From positions 620,001 to 684,000 of the forward strand of contig NZ_JAASRY010000001.1 of the NCBI RefSeq assembly GCF_011761345.1: DNA of 64,000 nt. Direction: 5' to 3'. The notes beneath the pieces are model-generated. The model had not been told where the DNA came from. It did not search any database and saw only the letters and a list, made by a program, of their open reading frames with translations. Positions 52,360 through 59,968 of the stretch are shown here, piece after piece (position 1 is the first letter of the stretch; the number at the start of each line of letters is the position of its first letter). Source of the DNA: Thalassobacillus devorans. GTDB taxonomy: Bacteria > Bacillota > Bacilli > Bacillales > Halobacillaceae. Position numbers and translations under genes: made by a program.

Positions 52360-52493
52360 GAGAGACAAAGTACTAACGATGAGCGCCGTTCCTGTTGATA
52401 AGATAGACAAATTCGAGATTTTGAGAGACAATTTTTTCGATAAGAGAGACAAATTTTAAAAAAAGAGAGAACTGACAAGCGTATAAGAGACAA
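52360..52493. repeat. 21-nt-period array, core type C (7 positions)
   Basis: Units start at 52360, 52381, 52402, 52423, 52444, 52465 and about 52486, exactly 21 nt apart. Cores GAGAGACAA, GATAGACAA and GAGAGAACT alternate with unrelated spacers. A partial unit (AAGAGAAAA) lies at the permease stop. It shares its core with the array at 46881. Confidence 0.85.
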
Positions 52494-52501
52494 TACGACT
52501 G

Positions 52502-52532
52502 CCTCTGGCCTTCCCAAAGCCAGAGGTTTTTT
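52502..52532 (+). terminator. Rho-independent terminator
   Basis: CCTCTGGC / GCCAGAGG stem followed by TTTTTT. It lies after the array, so the array is transcribed as the 3' UTR of the exporter mRNA. Confidence 0.9.
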
Positions 52533-52622
52533 CTGTAATAAAAATGTAATAGCATTTCCGTTGACTTTGGTACATACATTTCATAATATATCAACAAATG
52601 AAAAATATATTTCAAAAAGGAG

Positions 52623-54008
52623 ATGTTTACAATTACTACAGACAGTAAAGGGCTGATCTCGGAAAACACAAAGATGTCTGCAGAGCTTTTCGAAAAAGCG
52701 GGGAAAGTGATTCCTGGCGGCGTCACTGCCCATATCAAGCATATTGCGCCCCATCCTTTGGTGATGGAAAAAGCGAAAGGGAGTAAAATCTACGACGTGG
52801 ATGGCAATGAATATATTGATTACCTGCTTTCGTATGGAGCATTAATCCATGGGCATGGGCACGAACACGTGCAGCAGGCAGTCATGAACCAGATGGAGAC
52901 AGACGGCACGACGATATTCGGTACGCCCCATAAGCTGGAAATTACCATGGCGGAAAAACTGATCGACTTGTACCCGGGCATCGATATGGTGCGTTACACG
53001 AACTCCGGCTTGGAGGCGACGCTGCTCGCGATTAGCACGGCAATGGCTTATACTGGAAAAACGAAGCTGGCCAAGTTTGAAGGCCATTATCATGGCGGCT
53101 ACGACCAGGTGCTTCTTAGTGTGAACCCTGACCTTGAGCAGGCAGGTGGAGAAGAAGCTCCGCAAGCTGTGCCGGAATCCAGTGGCATCCCTGAGTATTA
53201 TGTAGAGAATACCATTATGCTTCCCTTCAATGATTTGGAAAGCGTGGAACGGCTTTTGCGAAAACATGCGAATGAAATTTCCGGTCTGATTATGGAGCCG
53301 GTCCAGGGCGGGTTCATCCCGGCGGAAAAGGAATTCATGGACGGTATCCGTAAACTCACCGAAGAACTCGGCATTGTCCTGATTTTCGATGAAGTGAAAA
53401 CCGGATTCAGAGTCGGCCTTGGAGGTGCCCAGGAAATGTACGGCATTGAACCGGATTTGACGGCACTTGGAAAAGTATTAGGCGGCGGTTTTCCTGTGGG
53501 TGCAATCGGCGGGAAGCGGGAGTTTATGATGACGACCGCTGTTGATGACAGCCGAGACATCCTGACGGCCGGTGCTGATAATACCAATAAGAAGCAGTCC
53601 GTCTTTCATAGTGGCACGTACAACGGACATCCGACCGTACTTGCTGCCGGCCTTGCAACCATTAATGTGCTGGAGCAGACAGGTACGATGGATGATCTGT
53701 TCACTAAAACAAGAAAGCTCCGTGAAAAGCTGGAAGCTGTTTATCAAAAACACGGGCTGACGATGCAGACTGTCGGTGCGAGTAGTATTTTCAATATCAT
53801 TTTGACGGATGAAAGAATTCTTAATTACCGCGATATGGAGCATCATGATGCCAACCTCCGAAAAGAAATCGATTATGAACTATTGAAGCTCGGCATTTAT
53901 ACAAAGCCGATGAACCGGTATTCGATGTCGACGGTGCACAGTGATGAAGACATTGAGCAAACTGTCACCGCTCACGGCGAGGCGATTCGTCGCGTCTTAA
54001 ATAAATAA
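52623..54008 (+). CDS. Glutamate-1-semialdehyde 2,1-aminomutase-like aminotransferase
   Basis: The 461-residue class III PLP enzyme shows VIPGGVTAHIKHIAPHPLVMEKAKGSKIYDVDGNEYIDYL, NSGLEATLLAISTAMAYTGK, FEGHYHGGYDQVLLS, LIFDEVKTGFRVG and LGKVLGGGFPVGAIGGK (PLP lysine). It is closest to the GSA aminomutase group but is not in a hem operon, so it may act on another amino acid. An RpiR regulator follows 100 nt later. AAAGGAG abuts the ATG with no spacing, so initiation is odd; an in-frame ATT 9 nt on or ATG 52674 are alternatives. Confidence 0.83.
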   Translation: MFTITTDSKGLISENTKMSAELFEKAGKVIPGGVTAHIKHIAPHPLVMEKAKGSKIYDVDGNEYIDYLLSYGALIHGHGHEHVQQAVMNQMETDGTTIFGTPHKLEITMAEKLIDLYPGIDMVRYTNSGLEATLLAISTAMAYTGKTKLAKFEGHYHGGYDQVLLSVNPDLEQAGGEEAPQAVPESSGIPEYYVENTIMLPFNDLESVERLLRKHANEISGLIMEPVQGGFIPAEKEFMDGIRKLTEELGIVLIFDEVKTGFRVGLGGAQEMYGIEPDLTALGKVLGGGFPVGAIGGKREFMMTTAVDDSRDILTAGADNTNKKQSVFHSGTYNGHPTVLAAGLATINVLEQTGTMDDLFTKTRKLREKLEAVYQKHGLTMQTVGASSIFNIILTDERILNYRDMEHHDANLRKEIDYELLKLGIYTKPMNRYSMSTVHSDEDIEQTVTAHGEAIRRVLNK

Positions 54009-54015
54009 GAGAACC

Positions 54016-54048
54016 AGGGCGGACCAGTCATGCTATTGGTCCGCCTTT
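54016..54048 (+). terminator. Rho-independent terminator
   Basis: GGCGGACCA / TGGTCCGCC stem followed by TTTTT. Confidence 0.9.
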
Positions 54049-54107
54049 TTGACCTTGCAGAAGCCGGATGAAGCGTTTAATCTTAAGGAAGAAAGGTGGG
54101 TGTGACG

Positions 54108-54968
54108 ATGGAGAATGTTTACCAGCGCATCGCAGCTGAAATTGGGGATATGAGCAAATCCCACGTAAGGATTGCGACCTACATATTAGAGAACCAGACG
54201 ACGGCCCCATTTTTAACCGTCGGTAAATTAGCTAAAATGGCAGGTGTCGGGGATGCCACGGTTGTCCGGTTTGCAACAGCACTCGGGTACAGCGGGTATG
54301 CAGAGATGCAGCAATATATGCAAAGCTCCGTCCAGCAGCAGTTGACGACAACCGAGCGGTTGAGAATTTCAGAAGAAGTGTATGACCGGGAATCATCGGG
54401 TGTCTATGAGGTGTTTCAGGATGATATCTCGAACATCCAGGCGACGATGGAAAAACTGGATGAACAGGCGTTCCATCAGGCGGTCGAATCTTTGTTAAAG
54501 GCAAGAAAAATTTATATCATCGCCAACCGCAGTGCTGCCTCGCTTGGCGTATTTCTGAATTATTATCTCGGTATCATTCTGGAAAACACGGCACTGATCC
54601 GCTCGGTTGAGGATTCGTCGGAAAAATTGTATGACCTTGGGGAGCAGGATGTCGTTCTGGGTATCAGTTTTTCTCGTTATACAAAAAGTACGATCCAGAT
54701 GTTTACTTACGCCAAAGAAAAGAACGCCCGGACGATTGCGATTACCGACAACCTGTTGTCGCCACTCGTGCCCCATGCGGATATTCCGTTGGCGGCATCG
54801 AGCCAGATGCCGAGCTTCATCGATTCGTTCGTTGCTCCGCTCAGCCTGATCAATGCCCTGATTACATTTGTCGGAAAAGAGAAGCAGACCGATATCCACG
54901 AACGGCTCGACGTATTAGAAGGAATATGGGATCATTTTGATGTGTTTGAAAAAAGGAAGAACCAGTGA
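54108..54968 (+). CDS. MurR/RpiR-family transcriptional regulator
   Basis: The 286-residue regulator has an N-terminal HTH (about 1-75: SKSHVRIATYILENQTTAPFLTVGKLAKMAGVGDATVVRFATALGYSGYAEM) and a C-terminal SIS domain (about 120-260: ARKIYIIANRSAASLG, QDVVLGISFSRYTKSTIQMFTYAKEKNARTIAITDN). SIS domains bind phosphosugars. ATG 54108 follows AAAGGTGG by 8 nt. It lies just after the aminotransferase gene and may regulate it, though a terminator separates them. GrpB follows in the same direction. Confidence 0.88.
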   Translation: MENVYQRIAAEIGDMSKSHVRIATYILENQTTAPFLTVGKLAKMAGVGDATVVRFATALGYSGYAEMQQYMQSSVQQQLTTTERLRISEEVYDRESSGVYEVFQDDISNIQATMEKLDEQAFHQAVESLLKARKIYIIANRSAASLGVFLNYYLGIILENTALIRSVEDSSEKLYDLGEQDVVLGISFSRYTKSTIQMFTYAKEKNARTIAITDNLLSPLVPHADIPLAASSQMPSFIDSFVAPLSLINALITFVGKEKQTDIHERLDVLEGIWDHFDVFEKRKNQ

Positions 54969-54984
54969 GGGAGGTAGCTGATCG

Positions 54985-55506
54985 TTGAGAAAAGTAGAGG
55001 TGGTAGCATATGATGCCCGCTGGGTGGACTGCTTTAGGGAAGAAGCCGACCAGATAAAAGCTGTATTGGGAGATAACCTGGTGGCTATCCATCACATCGG
55101 CAGCACGTCGGTCCCCGGGCTTCCGGCAAAACCGATCATCGACATCATGCCGGTAGTGAAAGAAATGGAAGCAGTCGATCCATGTAAGGAAGCAATGGAA
55201 ACGCTTGGATATGAAGCAAAAGGGGAATTTGGTATTCCGGGACGCCGCTATTTCAGAAAAGGTGGAGATGAGCGTACCCATCATGTCCATATTTTCGAGG
55301 AAGGGAGTCCGGCCGCTATCCGTCACTTGGCGTTTCGTGACTATTTACGGGAGCATTCCGATGCGGCAAAAGCATATGGTACGCTGAAACAGAACCTGGC
55401 CCGTCAATTCCCGCACGATATGCAAGCTTATATCGAAGGAAAGCATCATTTCGTCACGGAGCTGGAACAAAAAGCAGTCACCTGGTATACCAATTTGCGT
55501 CAATAG
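54985..55506 (+). CDS. GrpB-family (nucleotidyltransferase-fold) protein
   Basis: The 173-residue protein has the GrpB signature YDARWVDCFREEADQIKAVLGDNLVAIHHIGSTSVPGLPAKPIIDIMPVV, where GSTxxxxxxxKPIIDI is the nucleotidyltransferase-like metal site. RYFRKGGDERTHHVHIFEEGS, AFRDYLREH and a helical C-terminus follow. The family has no firm biochemical role; relatives are fused to CoaE in actinobacteria. TTG 54985 has GGAGG upstream. A 21-nt array begins 15 nt after the stop and is in the same reading frame. Confidence 0.88.
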   Translation: MRKVEVVAYDARWVDCFREEADQIKAVLGDNLVAIHHIGSTSVPGLPAKPIIDIMPVVKEMEAVDPCKEAMETLGYEAKGEFGIPGRRYFRKGGDERTHHVHIFEEGSPAAIRHLAFRDYLREHSDAAKAYGTLKQNLARQFPHDMQAYIEGKHHFVTELEQKAVTWYTNLRQ

Positions 55507-55521
55507 ACGATGGTAATCGCC

Positions 55522-55637
55522 TTAGGTCAGAAGGTGGCGGCGTTAAGTCAGAAGTTTACAGAGTTAGGGCAGAACCTTAGCTCGTTAAGTCAGAACATTC
55601 CATCGTTAGGACAGAAGTCTTCCGAGTTAGGGAAGAA
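55522..55637. repeat. 21-nt-period array, core type A, + orientation (6 units)
   Basis: TTAGGTCAGAA, TTAAGTCAGAA, TTAGGGCAGAA, TTAAGTCAGAA, TTAGGACAGAA and TTAGGGAAGAA start at 55522, 55543, 55564, 55585, 55606 and 55627, exactly 21 nt apart. It is the reverse-complement orientation of the arrays at 3358 and 7898. Confidence 0.87.
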
Positions 55638-55717
55638 CCCCCAGACAAAAAAGTTGAAACTTTTTTTAAACTGTCTCGTACATAGTAGTATCGACCAAAT
55701 GGGAAGGAGGGAGCAGC

Positions 55718-56008
55718 ATGTTCGAGTTTTTATTTGATTTGCCATTAAACTTTAATATCTATCTGTTATTTTTAGCGGTGCTGGTCCCGTCTTCCATTTT
55801 GTTAGCCGTCCAGTTTTTGGAAAGTCCGGCCTTCACAAGCGAGCTTTTACATTCAGAAGCGGCAGTGGAGCGGACCTTTAGCAAAGGGCAGCTAGCCGCA
55901 GCTGTACTGCCCAAGCAGACGCAAGTCTTTTTCATAACAAGGTTTATGAAGCGAAAAGACGCTCCAGATGACGATAACGATGACCATTGCCCTCCTCACA
56001 CTCCATAG
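55718..56008 (+). CDS. Small membrane protein, unknown
   Basis: The 96-residue protein has one clear membrane helix (NFNIYLLFLAVLVPSSILLAVQFL). A soluble tail follows with QLAAAVLPKQTQVFFITRF and an acidic DDDNDDHCPPHTP end. AAGGAGGGAG lies 5-8 nt before ATG 55718, so it is very likely translated. It ends 26 nt before the split yidC gene and may be co-transcribed with it. Family not recognised. Confidence 0.68.
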   Translation: MFEFLFDLPLNFNIYLLFLAVLVPSSILLAVQFLESPAFTSELLHSEAAVERTFSKGQLAAAVLPKQTQVFFITRFMKRKDAPDDDNDDHCPPHTP

Positions 56009-56034
56009 ATTTTAAATTTGTGAGGAGGAAAAGA

Positions 56035-56331
56035 GTGAAACGTTTATTTTTCTTAGGAAGTATCGTGCTAGTGTTATTGAGTGGTTGTGCCGGGAACGGC
56101 CAGGCAGGGGATGGGTTCTTAACCCATGTGTTTGTCGACCCATTCACTTTTTTGATTGAAACAACTGCCTCGATTTTTGCTGGGAGTTATGGTATGGCCA
56201 TCATCTTAATTACGTTATTAATTCGTCTTTTGCTGCTGCCTTTCATGGTGAAACAATATAAAAACCAGCGGGATATGAAAGAAAAAATGTCCGTGATGCA
56301 GCCGGAAATGGAAAAATTAAGGCAAAGATGA
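56035..56331 (+). pseudogene. yidC: YidC/SpoIIIJ membrane insertase, N-terminal fragment (frameshifted)
   Basis: This is the 98-codon 5' part of a YidC/OxaA-family insertase, which inserts proteins into the membrane. It has a lipoprotein-type signal VLVLLSGCAG, then a first core helix with the conserved Arg (IILITLLIRLLLLPFMVKQYKNQRDM) and ends EMEKLRQR-stop. Intact homologues of about 250-280 residues run on as 'QPEMEKLxxKxK'. Adding one base at the CAAAGATG site (56323-56330) restores the frame into the next ORF. GTG 56035 has GAGGAGG upstream. See the following entry. Confidence 0.8.
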
Positions 56332-56780
56332 AGAAAACGGATGAACGGGAGAAACAGATGGAATTACAGCAGGATATGATGGCGCTATATAAAAAGCACG
56401 GGGTAAACCCGCTGGCCACTGGCTGTCTGCCATTGTTCATCCAGATGCCGATCCTGATGGGATTCTATTATGCTATTAAAAGTTCTCATGAGATTGCGAC
56501 CCACTCGTTTCTCTGGTTCAATTTAGGAGCGGCGGATATTCCACTCGCCTTGATCGCCGGTGCTATTTACTTTGTACAGTTCCGCGTGCAGCAAAAGTTA
56601 ATGCCGGTTGATCCGACAAATAATAACCCGATGGTACGCTGGATGGGGCTGATATCCCCGCTTATGATTCTGATCATTTCCTTCAGTATGCCTGCTGCTA
56701 TCCCGTTATATTGGACAATCGGAGGACTTTTCCTGACAGGACAGTCCTTGCTGATAAGTAAATTATTATCGAAAAGTTGA
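56328..56780 (+). pseudogene. yidC: YidC/SpoIIIJ membrane insertase, C-terminal fragment (frameshifted)
   Basis: The 150-codon 3' part begins MKKTDEREKQMELQQDMMALYKKHGVNPLATGCLPLFIQMPILMGFYYAI, the highly conserved YidC core, and continues through the remaining helices. Its ATG overlaps the TGA of the fragment before it (ATGA), so translational coupling could still produce two polypeptides. Together the two pieces cover a normal insertase minus one nucleotide. Whether this is a real mutation, a functional split gene or a sequence error cannot be told here. Bacilli usually have a second paralogue. Confidence 0.8.
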
Positions 56781-56784
56781 TTGC

Positions 56785-56817
56785 AAAAAAGGCACGTTGC
56801 TACGGTAACGTGCCTTT
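56785..56817 (+). terminator. Rho-independent terminator
   Basis: AAAGGCACGTT / AACGTGCCTTT hairpin after yidC; also usable for the convergent peptidase gene, with TTTTTTGC on the - strand. Confidence 0.85.
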
Positions 56818-56870
56818 CTATCACAAGCATGAATACGGCTGACAAAAGTTTGTAAGTTTCCGTAAAATAA

Positions 56871-57926
56871 TTATGTCAACTCAATCCCGAATTCGGTAAG
56901 TAAATCTTTGAAGGCTGGCCGCTCATTCCCATCTCGGCCAACGACATGTTCTGCGGTCACCAGCGAGTTCAAAACCGCTTCTTCCGTCGCTTCCCCAATC
57001 GCCCGGAAGGCTGTATCGATGTCTTCTTCATGAATCGTCGGGATGGTTAGCGGCTGAGCTGGCTTGTCGTGCGGGATTTTTACAGCAGTTGAAAAGCCAA
57101 GGACGATATCACCACTGCCATGACCAATCGTCGCCCCTGTCCGGGAGAGCCCGGTAACCGAACGTTTGAGAATCCGGTTTAGCTGCCGCTCCGATACCGG
57201 CAAGTCGGTTGCGACAATCACCATTACCGAACCTTTGTCCTTTTCCTCCCAGGAATCAAGAAGCGCCTGCTTCAACTCGTGGCCGGCAGGCTTTCCATTC
57301 ACCCTCAGATCACTTAACATGCCAAAATTTGATAACACGAGTACCCCCATCGTATATACCCCATGATTGAACTCCATTTGTCGCGACGCTGAACCAATCC
57401 CGCCTTTGAGCGAATAACAAAGCATGCCCCGCCCGGCACCGACAGCGCCTTCTTGAAAATCTGAAGCGGTATTCGCGAGTGCTTCTAAAACCTGTGCTTT
57501 TTGAACGGCCTGGGCACGGACGTCATTCAAAAACATATCGTTGCATTCGCCGATGACGGGATTTACTGTACCGGTCGTCCGTCCGATTTCCGGGTTCTGT
57601 TCCATCGTAGCTGCAATTAATGCATCGGCCGCTGTACCGACACTTGCGGTATTGGTCAGTACAATCGGTGTCTCGAGGGTCCCGAGCTCATTCACCTGGA
57701 TGGTTCCAATCGTTTTGCCGAACCCGTTAATCACGTGGCTGGATGCGATCAATTTTTCTTTAAAAATATTTCCCTGATGGGGGAGGATAGCGGTTACGCC
57801 GGTTTGGATGTCACGATCACTCAACGTGACGTGGCCGACTGTCACCCCTTCGACATCGGTAATCGTATTGCGTTTCCCTGGTTTCATTTTTCCGATTTTT
57901 ACACCATAATCTGCAATCCGTTTCAA
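56871..57926 (-). CDS. P1-family (DmpA-like) aminopeptidase
   Basis: The ~351-residue Ntn-hydrolase-like enzyme undergoes autocleavage to yield an N-terminal Ser nucleophile. Signatures are TDVEGVTVGHVTLSD, SSHVINGFGKTIG, EGAVGAGRGMLCYSLKGGIGSASR, and GVLVLSNFG, where the Ser before Asn-Phe-Gly is the expected catalytic residue. Members remove D- or L-amino acids from peptide N-termini or cleave beta-peptides; specificity is unknown. The start is uncertain: TTG 57926 follows GGTGAT, while TTG 57938 gives four more residues. Confidence 0.88.
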   Translation of the reverse strand: MKRIADYGVKIGKMKPGKRNTITDVEGVTVGHVTLSDRDIQTGVTAILPHQGNIFKEKLIASSHVINGFGKTIGTIQVNELGTLETPIVLTNTASVGTAADALIAATMEQNPEIGRTTGTVNPVIGECNDMFLNDVRAQAVQKAQVLEALANTASDFQEGAVGAGRGMLCYSLKGGIGSASRQMEFNHGVYTMGVLVLSNFGMLSDLRVNGKPAGHELKQALLDSWEEKDKGSVMVIVATDLPVSERQLNRILKRSVTGLSRTGATIGHGSGDIVLGFSTAVKIPHDKPAQPLTIPTIHEEDIDTAFRAIGEATEEAVLNSLVTAEHVVGRDGNERPAFKDLLTEFGIELT

Positions 57927-57989
57927 ATCTATCACCAAGCTTTCGAAGTTAAAATGTGAGTTTCATTGTACCATGAAAGGAGAGGGCTG

Positions 57990-58283
57990 ATGGTTATGAA
58001 GAAAACAGCCACTATTATCAATGCCGTGATCAGCGGTATAGTTGTGTTTATGATTTCCACCTTTCTCGCTGGTGGAGCTATTGGGGAAAATTATACCGAC
58101 AAGACCTTTGTGGCGCCGGAGTTTTTCCTTATTGCTGTGATATGGGGTTTCGGTGCTCTGTTAGGAGCCATGCATTTGTGGAAAAATTCGATTTATCTTT
58201 TTGTAGTGGCTGTCATCCTTATGTGGTTATCCATTCCACTTGGCATAAGGTTTGCTCGGTATTTTGCACCTATTTTCACTTGA
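57990..58283 (+). CDS. Small membrane protein, unknown
   Basis: The 97-residue protein has three to four membrane helices (TIINAVISGIVVFMISTFLAGG, FFLIAVIWGFGALLGAMHLW, IYLFVVAVILMWLSIPLGI). ATG 57990 has AAAGGAGAGG upstream; ATG 57996 is also possible. No family recognised. It is divergent from the P1 peptidase gene. Confidence 0.65.
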   Translation: MVMKKTATIINAVISGIVVFMISTFLAGGAIGENYTDKTFVAPEFFLIAVIWGFGALLGAMHLWKNSIYLFVVAVILMWLSIPLGIRFARYFAPIFT

Positions 58284-58361
58284 TTCAGAATTTTTTCATC
58301 TTTTATCCCAGTAAAGCTTTAAATTGTCAGCTATTAGGCGTACAATGGATAATAATCTAAA

Positions 58362-58392
58362 AACCTCCACTTGCAGCTGGAGGTACTTTTTT
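58362..58392 (+). terminator. Rho-independent terminator
   Basis: ACCTCCA / TGGAGGT stem followed by ACTTTTTT. Confidence 0.8.
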
Positions 58393-58442
58393 ATCGGGTG
58401 CTTTCGTCATAAGTAATTGGCGACAAGCCAAGTTTTTCAAAT
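58391..58442. repeat. ~60-nt hairpin repeat, copy 4
   Basis: GGGTGCTTTCGTCATAAGTA, ATTGGCGACAAGCC and AAGTTTTTC match the consensus. Its left arm is replaced by the terminator T-run. It lies in the leader of ilvE. Confidence 0.65.
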
Positions 58443-58484
58443 CCAAACTAACTGAAGAATCTAATCAAATAAGGAGTCATGAAG

Positions 58485-59555
58485 ATGAAAACAGAGGAAC
58501 TTGTAATCGTAGAAAGTAAGCATAAGCAGCCTAAGCCGAACACCGATCAGATCCCATTCGGCCGAACCTTCACCGACCACATGTTTGTGATGGATTATCA
58601 TGAAGAGAAAGGCTGGTATGAACCACGTATCGTACCGTACGAGCCGTTGACGCTTGATCCGGCAGCGATGATTTTTCATTATGGTCAGACCGTATTCGAA
58701 GGATTGAAAGCTTATCGTTCTGGTGACCGCGTACTATTATTCCGTCCCGAAAAGAACCTGGAGCGTCTGAACCGATCCAGTGATCGTTTGAGCATTCCTG
58801 CAATTGATGAAGAAAAAGTGATGAAGTATTTGGAAGAGTTGATCAGCCTGGAAAAAGACTGGGTACCGGACACACCTGGTACTTCTTTATATATTCGTCC
58901 GTTCATTATCGGAACGGAGCCGAATCTATCGGTTGCACCTTCGAAAACGTATAAGCTGATGGTTATCCTGTCTCCTGTCGGCTCTTACTTTTCAGGCGGG
59001 CTGACACCCGTGAAAATCCGCGTCGAAGACAAGTTCACACGTGCGGTCAAAGGTGGTACGGGAATGGCGAAAACAGCCGGGAACTATTCTGCTGCCTACC
59101 AGGCCCAGAAGCAGGCGTATAAAGAAGGAAAAGCGGATGTGCTTTGGCTTGATGGCGTCGAGAAGCGTTATATTGAGGAAGTCGGCAGTATGAATATCTT
59201 TTTCAAGATTGATGGCGAGGTCGTAACGCCGGCATTAAGCGGGAGCATCTTGCAGGGGATTACCCGGATGTCTGTCATCGAACTGCTGGAAAAATGGGGC
59301 ATAACGGTTACGGAACGCCGAATCTCCATAGAAGAACTTTACCAGTATTACGAAGAAGGAAAACTGGAAGAAGCGTTTGGGACAGGGACAGCTGCCGTCA
59401 TTTCACCGGTCGGCGAGTTGAACTGGCTCGGAAAAGAAATGGTGATCAACAACCATGAAATCGGTGAACTATCCCAGAAATTGTATGACACGATTACCGG
59501 CGTACAGACAGGGAAGCTCGAAGATACCCAAGGCTGGACAGTCGAAGTCAAATAA
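58485..59555 (+). CDS. ilvE: Branched-chain amino acid aminotransferase
   Basis: The 356-residue class IV PLP enzyme interconverts Leu, Ile, Val and their keto acids. Seen are PFGRTFTDHMFVMDY, FHYGQTVFEGLKAYR, LYIRPFIIGTEPNLSVAPS, VKGGTGMAKTAGNYSAAYQAQ (PLP Lys upstream in the fold), LWLDGVEKRYIEEVGSMNIFF and GSILQGITRMSVIELL. Length and motifs fit the bacterial type II group (YbgE/YwaA). ATG 58485 is preferred because AAGGAG is 8 nt upstream; ATG 58479 is too close. No T-box leader was seen. Confidence 0.94.
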   Translation: MKTEELVIVESKHKQPKPNTDQIPFGRTFTDHMFVMDYHEEKGWYEPRIVPYEPLTLDPAAMIFHYGQTVFEGLKAYRSGDRVLLFRPEKNLERLNRSSDRLSIPAIDEEKVMKYLEELISLEKDWVPDTPGTSLYIRPFIIGTEPNLSVAPSKTYKLMVILSPVGSYFSGGLTPVKIRVEDKFTRAVKGGTGMAKTAGNYSAAYQAQKQAYKEGKADVLWLDGVEKRYIEEVGSMNIFFKIDGEVVTPALSGSILQGITRMSVIELLEKWGITVTERRISIEELYQYYEEGKLEEAFGTGTAAVISPVGELNWLGKEMVINNHEIGELSQKLYDTITGVQTGKLEDTQGWTVEVK

Positions 59556-59562
59556 CCGAAAA

Positions 59563-59599
59563 AAATCCTCCTACCCATTTTGGGCAGGAGGATTTTTCT
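59563..59599. terminator. Rho-independent terminator
   Basis: AAATCCTCCT-a-CCC / GGG-c-AGGAGGATTT stem followed by TTCTT. It lies between convergent genes. Confidence 0.88.
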
Positions 59600-59621
59600 T
59601 ATTTCCAGCTCCAGTCTTTAG

Positions 59622-59801
59622 CTATTTAAGCGAACCGAGCATTCGAAACATATTTTCCAGTTCACTTAAAGGGAGGGAAGCCGGGTCCGAATCATGCTCA
59701 TAGAATATCCCCGCCTCCAGGAGGCTGTCGATATAATACTTCTTAACTTTCTCCACACCATCACGAAGCTCATTTCTTCCCATGATATCAGTTCTTTTCA
59801 T
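59622..59801 (-). CDS. Small Fbp-like (Fur-regulated basic protein A-like) protein
   Basis: The 59-residue protein has RNELRDGVEKVKKYYIDSLLEAGIFYEHDSDPASLPLSELENMFRML. The pattern 'LIdxLLxaGiyxxxDxxxLxxLtLsELE' recalls the FbpA family of small proteins under Fur control in B. subtilis. ATG 59801 is preferred since AAGGAGG lies about 10 nt upstream; the ATG at 59810 is only 1 nt from it. No classical Fur box was found, but a 15-bp palindrome lies at 59842-59856. Confidence 0.6.
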   Translation of the reverse strand: MKRTDIMGRNELRDGVEKVKKYYIDSLLEAGIFYEHDSDPASLPLSELENMFRMLGSLK

Positions 59802-59841
59802 GTTTTTCATACCTCCTTGTTTGTAATCATCAGGCCTCTGC

Positions 59842-59856
59842 TTAATCTAAGATTAA
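59842..59856. promoter_or_regulatory. 15-bp palindrome upstream of the Fbp-like gene
   Basis: TTAATCT-A-AGATTAA is a perfect inverted repeat about 40 nt before the start codon, a plausible operator for an unidentified regulator. Confidence 0.45.
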
Positions 59857-59968
59857 AGCAGTTCTTACAAGGCTTCCTCATTCCTGTGAGATAATCTCCC
59901 CCACTTTTCAGGAAACCTATTAAAAATTTGACAGAAGACTATGCAATAATAATTAACTTTGTTAAAGG

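Noticed and set aside
55510-55737. + strand frame with repeated LGQN/LSQK heptads after grpB
   Set aside because: No ribosome binding site for ATG 55510. It overlaps the start of the well-supported gene at 55718 and is explained by the array.
58391-58484. T-box leader upstream of ilvE
   Set aside because: No T-box consensus (TGGNACCGCG) or specifier stem is present; the conserved piece is the hairpin repeat.
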